This document shows positions 1 to 6,025 of a DNA stretch of 7,784 nucleotides, piece after piece. Position 1 is the first letter of the stretch. The number at the start of each line of letters is the position of its first letter. The stretch lies in NCBI GenBank assembly GCA_003519205.1, contig DOXE01000446.1:800-8583 (forward strand). Reading direction: 5' to 3'. The notes under the pieces are model-generated. The model was not told the DNA's origin. It saw only the letters and a program-made list of their open reading frames with translations, and made no database searches. The DNA comes from Chloroflexota bacterium. GTDB taxonomy: Bacteria; Chloroflexota; Anaerolineae; Promineifilales; Promineifilaceae. The translations under genes were made by a program, and so were the position numbers.

Positions 1-59
1 CGCTACGTTCAGGGCGTAGTGAGCTTACGCTCATGTGGGTTCGAGTCCCACCTTCGGCA
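1..59 (+). tRNA. tRNA-Leu (anticodon CAG), 5' part cut off by the window edge
   Basis: This is the 3' portion of a type II (long variable arm) tRNA. The anticodon stem is CTACG (3-7) paired with CGTAG (15-19), and the 7-base loop TTCAGGG (8-14) places CAG at 10-12, which reads CUG leucine codons. The variable arm is TGAGC-TTAC-GCTCA (20-33), as expected for Leu. The T stem GTGGG/CCCAC (35-39, 47-51) encloses TTCGAGT. The 3' acceptor strand is CTTCGGC (52-58) with discriminator A59, the base typical of tRNA-Leu. CCA is not encoded, since T follows A59. The D arm and 5' acceptor strand lie upstream of the window. Confidence 0.94.
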
Positions 60-70
60 TTAGCGATTTT

Positions 71-95
71 ACCCAACTGCCTGGTTAGGGTTTTT
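71..95 (+). terminator. Probable intrinsic terminator after the tRNA
   Basis: ACCCAAC (71-77) pairs with GTT-A-GGGT (84-91), giving seven base pairs with one bulged A87 and a six-base loop, followed by a run of T at 91-95. It lies 12 bases after the tRNA and would end its transcript. The bulge and mixed stem make it weaker than the terminators at 1219 and 7257. Confidence 0.6.
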
Positions 96-137
96 CTATT
101 CCCGTCGTCGCCCGAAGTCTATGAGAGGGATTATTGA

Positions 138-1190
138 ATGAATGTTATCGTTATAACCAGCATTGTCGTAGTCATCACCTTGTTGATTGGTGCATTGCTA
201 GCGATTATCGTACGCGCTTTTAGTCGGGCTGTCACTCACGAACAATTAGCTATTGAGGCAGAAAAGAACAGTATCAATCAATCGTTGACTATGGGTTTCG
301 AGATCCCAGTTAATGCTGGATTTGCGGATCAGCTCAAAGTCGCGCGGGAATTAGCGGCGCGACAAGCAGCTCGAATGCCACGTGGAAGCAACCTGGGCAT
401 TGGCAAGTTGGGAACGGAAAATCAGCCAACGGCTTTTGATGGGGTGAAGTCTGATCCGTTAACGGCGGTCAAGATCGCCCATTTCCACGGATGGCAATTG
501 CTGCACACCGGTGCTAAAGTAGCTGCTTCCCCTGAAGTAGCGCCAAAAAAAGCGCCCACGCGAGCCGTAGAACCAGAAAAAAGCGCTGACGACCTCGTAC
601 CCGGAGTGGATTACTCATTTATTGAGATCACGGAGGATATGAGCCCAGCTGAGAAGCGCAAAGCCAGGATCGCCAATGCGAAGGCGAAATCGGCGGCCAT
701 AAAAGCATTGAAGGCCGGTCCCACAGCGGCGCCGGCAACAGTTCCCGGAGGGGAACAAATAGTCGAGCAGGTTCAAGAGCCTGTAGCTCCAGTTCGAAAG
801 TCAACCACAGAGCAGCCTGTTCCAGGTGTGGATTATGAGGTAATTGAAATTACCGATGACATGTCAGCTGAGGAGAAGCGCAAAGCCAGGATCGCCAATG
901 CAAAGGCAAAGTCGGCGGCGATGAAGGCTTACAAACAGGCTGGTAGCGTTGTAATACAAACGACTGTAGCCCAGGAAGATACCGTTCCTGAGACTCAACC
1001 GGAACCAATCGAGTCGGCGCCACCAACAGAGATACCTTCCGGCATTCCAGAACCCGATATCATCGAGATCTCAGACGATATGGATCCCGGGGAATTACGA
1101 AAAGCCCGAATTCATAATGCTAAGGCAAAGGCTGCTTATAAAAAGGCATTAAAGGAGGCTGGATTCGATCCCGATACAGTTAACATCTAG
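138..1190 (+). CDS. Single-pass membrane protein with three acidic/basic repeat motifs (unknown function)
   Basis: I do not recognise this 350-residue protein. Residues 3-25 are one hydrophobic membrane span, followed by R26 and R30 with no charge before it. By the positive-inside rule this predicts an outside N-terminus and a cytosolic C-terminal body. Residues 27-125 look folded or helical and include the stretch IAHFHGWQLLHTG (113-125). The rest alternates Pro/Ala/Glu-rich linkers with three copies of a motif at 154-193, 228-267 and 303-340. Each copy has an extended acidic segment (D-Y/I-x-x-I-E-I-T/S-x-D-M), a helix cap, and a strongly basic helix (R-K-A-R-I-x-N-A-K-A-K). The start is ATG 138, with AGAGGG at 124-129 eight bases upstream. 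A strong terminator follows at 1219, so this looks like a one-gene unit. The basic helices could bind an anionic partner, which is inference only. A membrane anchor or scaffold is the broadest safe reading. Confidence 0.85.
   Translation: MNVIVITSIVVVITLLIGALLAIIVRAFSRAVTHEQLAIEAEKNSINQSLTMGFEIPVNAGFADQLKVARELAARQAARMPRGSNLGIGKLGTENQPTAFDGVKSDPLTAVKIAHFHGWQLLHTGAKVAASPEVAPKKAPTRAVEPEKSADDLVPGVDYSFIEITEDMSPAEKRKARIANAKAKSAAIKALKAGPTAAPATVPGGEQIVEQVQEPVAPVRKSTTEQPVPGVDYEVIEITDDMSAEEKRKARIANAKAKSAAMKAYKQAGSVVIQTTVAQEDTVPETQPEPIESAPPTEIPSGIPEPDIIEISDDMDPGELRKARIHNAKAKAAYKKALKEAGFDPDTVNI
597..1157 (+). repeat. Three in-frame copies of a 38-40 residue motif within the membrane protein
   Basis: The copies occupy 597-716, 819-938 and 1044-1157. 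Register positions such as the invariant D-M (residues 167/168, 241/242, 314/315) and R-K-A-R-I (174-178, 248-252, 321-325) recur every 73-74 codons. Copies 1 and 2 are nearly the same. Copy 3 is diverged: it lacks the GVDY start and has H-N in place of A-N. The linkers between copies are not alike. Confidence 0.9.
651..901 (+). repeat. Exact 29-base direct repeat, copies 222 bases apart
   Basis: Bases 651-679 and 873-901 are identical, and the match then continues with synonymous differences (GCG/GCA, AAA/AAG). The offset of 222 bases is exactly 74 codons, so the reading frame is kept. Identity at third codon positions across this stretch points to fairly recent internal duplication or gene conversion rather than protein-level constraint alone. 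Confidence 0.85.
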
Positions 1191-1218
1191 AAATATCTGG
1201 GTTAAATATCTCTATTTG

Positions 1219-1252
1219 AGGACTGAGCTACCCAATCGCTCAGTCCTTTTTT
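1219..1252 (+). terminator. Strong intrinsic terminator of the repeat-protein gene
   Basis: GGACTGAGC (1220-1228) pairs perfectly with GCTCAGTCC (1238-1246) around a nine-base loop, with an extra A1219-T1247 pair, and a run of six T follows at 1247-1252. It sits 28 bases past the stop at 1190. It also argues against translation of the histidine kinase gene starting at TTG 1254, immediately after the T run. Confidence 0.93.
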
Positions 1253-1300
1253 CTTGCCAAATTTCCCCCCTGATAGCCGTTCGTCCCTGGGAACAGGCTA

Positions 1301-1309
1301 TGCTAAAAT
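1301..1309 (+). promoter_or_regulatory. Extended -10 promoter element for the histidine kinase
   Basis: TGC-TAAAAT is an extended -10 (TGn followed by five of six consensus bases, TAAAAT at 1304-1309). Upstream at the -35 distance there is only a weak match (TCGTCC, 1281-1286), as is common for extended -10 promoters. Transcription would begin near 1316, only a few bases before GTG 1320, so the message may be almost leaderless. The element lies after the terminator at 1219-1252, where a new promoter is expected. Confidence 0.55.
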
Positions 1310-1319
1310 CAATTCTATA

Positions 1320-2906
1320 GTGTTAGTAGATTATCGAGTCCGTCAAAGAGAATATCTGTTAGCAATAAGCCGCGCCCTCACATCAGAATTGGATTTGTCT
1401 GATGTCTTGCGGATCATTGTACAGGCATCAGTAGAATTTATATCCGGCCGTGCTGGCGCGATCATATTAGCCGATCCCAGCGATAATGTTTTTCGAATAG
1501 CCGCTGTTTATGGTATTCAGCGGGATCTTATTGAAGAGTTTGCCCCACTCTTACAGGGGTTACCATACCAACCTGGGAAAGAACAAGAAACAATCCCCGA
1601 GTTGACCAAACGGATTCAACGAGTCGCCCAAGCAGCCGAAATTGGTGTTACTCAAGTATTGCGGCTGCCGATGTTAAGTGGGGAAACACTTATTGGCATG
1701 ATTTATGTATTTCAGGAAGCTAATTACCGGATAAGTAGTGATGCCGCTAATCTACTTCAAAGTTTTGCTGATCAGGCTGCAATTGCCGTTAAGAATGCCA
1801 GGCTGTACCAGGAAGTGATAAACGAAAAACAACAACAGGATGCGATACTCGAACAGAGCGCAGACGGTATTATAATTCTCGATCGACAACTGAAGATTTC
1901 CCGTTTCAACCCGTCAATCAGCCGGATGAGTGGGTGGAGGATAGAAGAAGCCATCGGTCGTAACCACCGAGAAGTAATCCGTTGGCAACATCTCCGTACT
2001 GAATTAACCTTAGAAAACGCGATGGCCAACGGCTGGCCCTTACCAGGAGCTGCACCACTGTATGTGGAAGGTGAATTAGAAAAACGTACTGGCGACTCAA
2101 TTAGCTTGGGAATTACCTATGCACCACTTCTTAATGCCCGGGGGCACATGACGAATGTCATTGCTAATGCTCGTGATTTGACCCGTTTCCGTGAAGAAGA
2201 GGAGCTACAAAAAACATTTATATCCGTCGTTAGCCATGAGTTGAAGACGCCTGTTTCGATCATTAAGGGTTATGCCGGCACCTTAGGGCGGCCTGATGGT
2301 CAATGGGCACCCGAGGATATTCAGGAATATGCCATGGTTATCGAGGATGAGGCAGACAGACTAACCGAGTTAATTGATAACCTATTGGAAGCGTCACGTC
2401 TCCAATCAGGCACCTTTAAGTTGGACATTAGCGATGAGGTTGCGCTAGATAAGCTAGCAGCTGACACCATTCGAAGATTTGAAGGTCAAACCGACAGGCA
2501 CACATTTCGTCAAGATTTTCCCGATGGTTTTCCAATTGTTCAAGGAGATGAAAGGCGGTTAGTCCAGGTATTCAATAACCTGATTAGCAACGCCATCAAA
2601 TATTCGCCAGATGGCGGCCGTATCGATGTTATTGGCAGGATTCATGGCGATTACGTAACTGTGTCAGTAAGAGATAATGGCATTGGCATTCCATCCCACG
2701 AACAACATAGAATCTTTGAGAAATTCACCCGGCTCGACAATGCACTTAGCCGCAAAACTGAAGGAACCGGTTTGGGATTGTATCTAACCAAGGCAATCAT
2801 CGAGGCGCACAATGGGAGTATCTGGTTCAGTAGCAATGGCGGCCAAGGTGATCAAGTCTTTCCAGGGACGACATTCACTTTTTCTCTCCCGTTTAAAGGT
2901 CAATAA
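1320..2906 (+). CDS. Soluble GAF-PAS sensor histidine kinase
   Basis: Sensor kinase that would autophosphorylate on His and pass the phosphate to an unidentified response regulator. Numbering from GTG 1320 (528 residues): GAF domain about 25-160; PAS about 176-290, starting at the ILEQSADGIIILD stretch; HisKA with H-box SHELKTP and phospho-acceptor His306; HATPase_c with N-box Asn420/Asn424, G1 box DNGIGI (452-457), F box FEKF (466-469) and G2 box GTGLGL (482-487). All catalytic boxes are intact. No membrane span or signal peptide is present, so it acts in the cytosol. It contains no cysteine, which rules out a Cys-linked bilin or Cys-ligated Fe-S cofactor. The frame is open back to TTG 1254, but that start follows the terminator T run and precedes the likely promoter, so GTG 1320 is preferred; no Shine-Dalgarno is seen for either. 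No response regulator is nearby. The CpXC gene follows after 66 bases. Confidence 0.93.
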   Translation: MLVDYRVRQREYLLAISRALTSELDLSDVLRIIVQASVEFISGRAGAIILADPSDNVFRIAAVYGIQRDLIEEFAPLLQGLPYQPGKEQETIPELTKRIQRVAQAAEIGVTQVLRLPMLSGETLIGMIYVFQEANYRISSDAANLLQSFADQAAIAVKNARLYQEVINEKQQQDAILEQSADGIIILDRQLKISRFNPSISRMSGWRIEEAIGRNHREVIRWQHLRTELTLENAMANGWPLPGAAPLYVEGELEKRTGDSISLGITYAPLLNARGHMTNVIANARDLTRFREEEELQKTFISVVSHELKTPVSIIKGYAGTLGRPDGQWAPEDIQEYAMVIEDEADRLTELIDNLLEASRLQSGTFKLDISDEVALDKLAADTIRRFEGQTDRHTFRQDFPDGFPIVQGDERRLVQVFNNLISNAIKYSPDGGRIDVIGRIHGDYVTVSVRDNGIGIPSHEQHRIFEKFTRLDNALSRKTEGTGLGLYLTKAIIEAHNGSIWFSSNGGQGDQVFPGTTFTFSLPFKGQ

Positions 2907-2961
2907 TTAGAATATTCGTGGATCGGTAAGTTCTGGGATAACCTCCCAAAGCTCGATCACT

Positions 2962-2967
2962 TAGGAG
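2962..2967 (+). promoter_or_regulatory. Ribosome binding site of the CpXC gene
   Basis: TAGGAG lies five bases before ATG 2973 and fixes that start. The 66-base gap after the histidine kinase holds no hairpin followed by a T run and no convincing promoter, so read-through from the kinase gene is plausible. Confidence 0.75.
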
Positions 2968-2972
2968 TTTTA

Positions 2973-4310
2973 ATGCAAACCCAGATAACATGCCCAGTAT
3001 GTCAAACAAAATTCGTTGGTGAGGTTCACCAAATCGTGGATGTTGGCCAGGATCCAGAACTGAAGGAGATGTTTTTAGGTGGCTATCTAAACGTGGTTCA
3101 ATGTCCATCGTGTGGTTCGGTGACCCAGGTCGGAACACCGCTACTATATCATGATCCGGAACATGAATTATTTTTGGTTCATGTGCCGATGGAAATGAAT
3201 TTATCACATGAAGAACAGCAACAATTGATTGGACAATTGGTTAGGAGAGCGATGGATAGCCTGCCGCCTGAGCAGAGACGCGGCTATATGCTTCAACCTC
3301 AAACCGTCATCAGTATGCAGACACTGGTAGAAAAAGTTCTAGAAACCGAAGGCATCACGCCTGAGATGGTAGCAAAACAACGTGCTCAGGCTGATCTACT
3401 GCAGGAATTATTATTAGCTGATAAAGAGATGGTCGAAAATCTTATCAATGAGCGGGCGGACCAAATTGACGCTGGTTTCTTTGCTTTGTTGCGGGCTTTG
3501 ATGGAATCGGCTGAGCAGGCAGGGCAAGAAGACCAGATGATGAAGCTTGTAAATTTGCAGGCACTGCTTTTCCGAAAAACCGAATATGGTCAGAAACTGG
3601 AACGGCAACAGCAGGCTCTTCATGCCTTCACTAGAGAAGCCAAGCAGGCTGGTGGGCTTACACCACGCCTTTTGCTTAAACATGTCTTGGCAAATCGAGA
3701 CGATGAGGCTGTGGTTGAATCGCTGGTGATGGCTGGACAGCAAGCGTTCAATTACGAGTTTTTTGTCTTGCTAAGTGAAAGGATCGAAAAACGTCAGAAA
3801 TCGGGTATCGATGCTAACGAGTTGCTGGACTTGCGCGAATATTTATTGCAATTACAGCAAGAAATGGAACAAAAATCTCGCGAAATAATGGCCGAAGCCC
3901 AAAAAATACTGAGTCAGTTACTGTCTGCAGAGGATAAGCAGACTGCGATAAAGGCCAACATGGGCAACTTTGACGACGTATTCATGTTAGTGCTGTCCGC
4001 TTCAATTGCTCAGGCTGAAAATAGGGGCGATATGTCGCGGTTGGCCGATCTTCGCGAGATTCAGAATGGAATCGTCCAGGTAATCGAACAACAATCTCCG
4101 CCTCAAGTCAGATTGATAAACCAGTTACTCAGGGCTGAGAGCGATGAGGAGATGCGCCAGTTACTCGACGAAAACACCGAGCTTGTACAACCTGAGCTTA
4201 TGGAACTAGTCGGAGCGATATCGGCTCAGGCTGATGAGAAGGACGATCAAGAGCTTAAAAGCCGCCTTGGACGATTAGAAACCGTTATAGCCAATCGACT
4301 GGTGACCTAG
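2973..4310 (+). CDS. CpXC-domain zinc-ribbon protein with long helical C-terminal region
   Basis: The N-terminal part (about 5-125) resembles the CpXC domain: paired CPVC (Cys7, Cys10) and CPSC (Cys44, Cys47) knuckles that should bind one zinc ion, with a conserved-looking core around LNVVQCPSCG and a hydrophobic end (YHDPEHELFLVHVP). The function of CpXC domains is not well established. Residues 130-445 have no cysteine and are rich in Gln, Glu, Leu and Ala, which predicts a long helical, probably repeat or coiled-coil-like region; stretches such as LLLKHVLANRDDEAVVESLV and LINQLLRAESDEEMRQLLDE look like helical hairpins. No signal peptide or membrane span, so it is cytosolic. It may be co-transcribed with the histidine kinase upstream. 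Its stop codon overlaps that of the minus-strand FHA regulator. A scaffold or protein-binding role is possible, but only as inference. Confidence 0.88.
   Translation: MQTQITCPVCQTKFVGEVHQIVDVGQDPELKEMFLGGYLNVVQCPSCGSVTQVGTPLLYHDPEHELFLVHVPMEMNLSHEEQQQLIGQLVRRAMDSLPPEQRRGYMLQPQTVISMQTLVEKVLETEGITPEMVAKQRAQADLLQELLLADKEMVENLINERADQIDAGFFALLRALMESAEQAGQEDQMMKLVNLQALLFRKTEYGQKLERQQQALHAFTREAKQAGGLTPRLLLKHVLANRDDEAVVESLVMAGQQAFNYEFFVLLSERIEKRQKSGIDANELLDLREYLLQLQQEMEQKSREIMAEAQKILSQLLSAEDKQTAIKANMGNFDDVFMLVLSASIAQAENRGDMSRLADLREIQNGIVQVIEQQSPPQVRLINQLLRAESDEEMRQLLDENTELVQPELMELVGAISAQADEKDDQELKSRLGRLETVIANRLVT
4307..4310. other. Shared CTAG: overlapping stop codons of two convergent genes
   Basis: The CpXC gene ends with TAG at 4308-4310 and the minus-strand FHA regulator ends with TAG read from 4309-4307. 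Both stops come from the palindrome CTAG. No intergenic space remains for a terminator, so each transcript must extend into the other gene unless it is stopped inside coding sequence. Confidence 0.97.
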
Positions 4311-4951
4311 TGAGGCGTGTTGTCAAGACGAAAACCGTGTCCGCGAACTGTTACCACGTAATCGTGATCATCCAGTTCAGCAAGCCGGTCACGCAGTCGC
4401 CGGACTAAAGCGTCAATCGCCTGTTCGGTTACGCCAATGCCGTCCGTACCAGGCCAGACGATGTCGACGATGCTATCCCGATCGACAACCGCTCCTTTTG
4501 CATCAAATAAAGCTTCCAGGAGACGAAATTGGGCCAATGATAGGGGAGGTAAGAGTTCTTGCCCTTGAATTCGCACGGCGCGTTGGAGTTTGTCTAATTC
4601 CATATTGCCTTGGGGCTCGGGTTCCTCCATAGTCAGTGGTACTGTGGCATCTGTCCCAACAAAAATTAGCTTGACGCGAAGTGCAATTTGGATTTCATCG
4701 CCATCTCGAAGCGTTGTGGAACCTTTTACCTGAGTTCCGTTTAGGTGAGTCCCATTCTTACTTCCTAAGTCGTGGAGAACATAGGTGCCGCCGATACTGG
4801 TGATCCTTGCATGGTGGCGAGAAACCTGGCGTTCTGGTAAGACGAGCTGGCAGTCACTTCCCCGGCCGATAAGGAATTCTTCGCTTTCTATTGTCCATCG
4901 CTCGCCCGTTAACTGACCTTCACGAGCAATCAGGATTGGTTTGTCGTTCAT
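4307..4951 (-). CDS. FHA domain / OmpR-type winged-helix transcriptional regulator
   Basis: A 214-residue DNA-binding regulator with a phosphothreonine-recognition module in place of a receiver domain. The FHA domain covers about 20-97 and has all the signature residues: Gly29-Arg30-Gly31-Ser32, Ser44-Arg45-His46-His47, Ser64-Lys65-Asn66-Gly67-Thr68 and Asn71-Gly72. An acidic, proline-containing linker (100-118) joins it to a Trans_reg_C winged helix at about 119-211, with recognition helix near VTEQAIDALVRRLRDRL (174-190) and the wing motif VTVRGHGFRL (200-209). In this family FHA binds Thr-phosphorylated partners, and the winged helix usually binds direct repeats. The start is ATG at 4951-4949 with a purine-rich GCGAGG upstream. 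A Ser/Thr kinase is divergent from the same 82-base gap, so the kinase is the obvious partner or input (inference). Autoregulation of the shared promoter is also possible. Confidence 0.93.
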   Translation of the reverse strand: MNDKPILIAREGQLTGERWTIESEEFLIGRGSDCQLVLPERQVSRHHARITSIGGTYVLHDLGSKNGTHLNGTQVKGSTTLRDGDEIQIALRVKLIFVGTDATVPLTMEEPEPQGNMELDKLQRAVRIQGQELLPPLSLAQFRLLEALFDAKGAVVDRDSIVDIVWPGTDGIGVTEQAIDALVRRLRDRLAELDDHDYVVTVRGHGFRLDNTPH

Positions 4952-4990
4952 ATTCTTGTTGCCCTCGCCAACTCAATATTGAACAATTGC

Positions 4991-4998
4991 ATTATAAT
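4991..4998. promoter_or_regulatory. Symmetrical ATTATAAT: -10 element on both strands of the divergent promoter
   Basis: ATTATAAT is its own reverse complement. It holds TATAAT at 4993-4998 on the plus strand and TATAAT at 4996-4991 on the minus strand, both perfect -10 consensus. Predicted starts are near 5005 (plus, about 29-base leader to the Ser/Thr kinase ATG 5034) and 4984 (minus, about 33-base leader to the FHA regulator ATG 4951). Neither direction has a good -35 at 17 bases. An alternative plus-strand pair is TTGAAC (4979-4984) with TATAAG (5003-5008), spacer 18. The region also has CAATATTG (4974-4981) and CAATTG (4984-4989), whose CAAT ends recur 10 bases apart. Confidence 0.6.
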
Positions 4999-5033
4999 CG
5001 ATATAAGCATAAAAGGTATTCTTTCGAAGTAAA

Positions 5034-6017
5034 ATGATTGGCAAACTTCAGAGCGGAACTGTTTTGCGAGAACGGTATAAAATCACCGACGTTGTCGGCC
5101 GGGGCGGTATGGGAAACGTGTACCGGGCCGAAGATTTGCGTTTGCCTGGGCGTTTGTGTGCGATAAAGGAAGTACAACCGGAGGCCAATATTTCTCCCGA
5201 GGCACGCCTGCAAGAACAATCCCAATTCTTGCGCGAAGCCAGTTTGTTGGCACAGTTGGACCATCCCAATTTACCTAAGGTGTCAGATTTCTTTACTGAT
5301 GGAGGTCGTGATTACCTCGTAATGGATTTCGTTCCTGGTAAAAATCTCAAAGAAATGATAGACGATAGCCAGGTTCAAGGTCAAAAATTAAGCGTCAAGA
5401 CAGTGATGGAATGGGCTCTTCAAATCATGGACGCGATGGAATATCTTCATAATCAAGACCCTCCTGTTTTACACCGGGATATTAAACCAGCCAACATCAA
5501 ATTAACGCCAGATGATCGGATAAAGCTGGTTGATTTCGGCCTCGCTAAAGTTATGACGGGTGATTCATCAAGCACCGTTACCGTGATTCAAGGACGAGGG
5601 ACCGCCTACTATACGCCATTAGAGCAATATGGTGCAGAATCCGAACATACGGATGTGCGTTCAGATATTTACGCCTTTGGAGGCACGTTATATCATCTAT
5701 TGGCAGCCCAGGCACCTCCTGAAGCGAAGGAGAGGTTTCTAAATCCGGCTGTTTTACGATCATTACATACAATTAACACAGAAGTCGATCGTAATATGAG
5801 TGATTCCATTCATTGGGCGCTTGAGATGCATCCTGATGACAGACCAGAAAACGTCGCTAGGTTACGAAGTACTTTACTTGGAGAAGGACCTCGGCCGCCA
5901 AGGATTAATGATGGAAAAGATGGCGATAGTATAGCGGATGCGATCAAGATCAACTCCATGATCCTGCTAATAGCCATCGGTCTTTTTGTTTTAGCCGTGA
6001 TGCTAACCCTCATGTAA
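5034..6017 (+). CDS. Ser/Thr protein kinase (Hanks type) with a C-terminal membrane anchor
   Basis: A 327-residue eukaryotic-like kinase with all main catalytic elements: glycine loop GRGGMG (22-27), ATP-anchoring Lys45 in AIKEV, helix C Glu68, catalytic loop HRDIKPAN (147-154, base Asp149), metal-binding Asp167 of DFG, and F-helix Asp211. HRD marks it as an RD kinase, usually switched on by activation-loop phosphorylation; residues 175-194 offer many acceptors (Thr175, Ser178-180, Thr181, Thr183, Thr190, Thr194). The APE motif reads TPLE (194-197), a variant that keeps the glutamate. After the kinase domain and a short linker, residues 306-326 form one membrane span ending at the last residue. 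There is therefore no extracellular sensor (no PASTA, TPR or NHL), and the kinase faces the cytosol as a tail-anchored protein. It is divergent from the FHA regulator, its likely substrate. No strong Shine-Dalgarno precedes ATG 5034. Confidence 0.95.
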   Translation: MIGKLQSGTVLRERYKITDVVGRGGMGNVYRAEDLRLPGRLCAIKEVQPEANISPEARLQEQSQFLREASLLAQLDHPNLPKVSDFFTDGGRDYLVMDFVPGKNLKEMIDDSQVQGQKLSVKTVMEWALQIMDAMEYLHNQDPPVLHRDIKPANIKLTPDDRIKLVDFGLAKVMTGDSSSTVTVIQGRGTAYYTPLEQYGAESEHTDVRSDIYAFGGTLYHLLAAQAPPEAKERFLNPAVLRSLHTINTEVDRNMSDSIHWALEMHPDDRPENVARLRSTLLGEGPRPPRINDGKDGDSIADAIKINSMILLIAIGLFVLAVMLTLM

Positions 6018-6025
6018 ATGTCACC

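Noticed and set aside
597..1157. The repeats considered as a CRISPR or other DNA-level array
   Set aside because: Only two copies share a long exact stretch, the spacing is in whole codons, and the copies match at the protein level inside an open frame.
1254..1319. TTG at 1254 as the start of the histidine kinase
   Set aside because: It abuts the terminator T run, has no ribosome binding site, and precedes the probable extended -10. GTG 1320 is preferred, though conservation could overturn this.
2930..2947. GGGATAACCTCCC between the histidine kinase and the CpXC gene as a terminator
   Set aside because: The possible stem is short and no T run follows, so it does not support a transcript end.
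2893..3207. Minus-strand open frame of 104 codons across the start of the CpXC gene
   Set aside because: It covers the ribosome binding site and zinc-knuckle codons of the real gene, and its protein has no family character.
3414..3743. Minus-strand open frame of 109 codons inside the CpXC gene
   Set aside because: It lies antisense to a well-supported gene, has no recognisable domain and no ribosome binding site, and its composition fits a shadow frame.
5610..5640. TPLE in place of APE read as a sign of a dead kinase
   Set aside because: The structural glutamate is kept and Lys45, Asp149, Asn154 and Asp167 are all present, so activity is expected.
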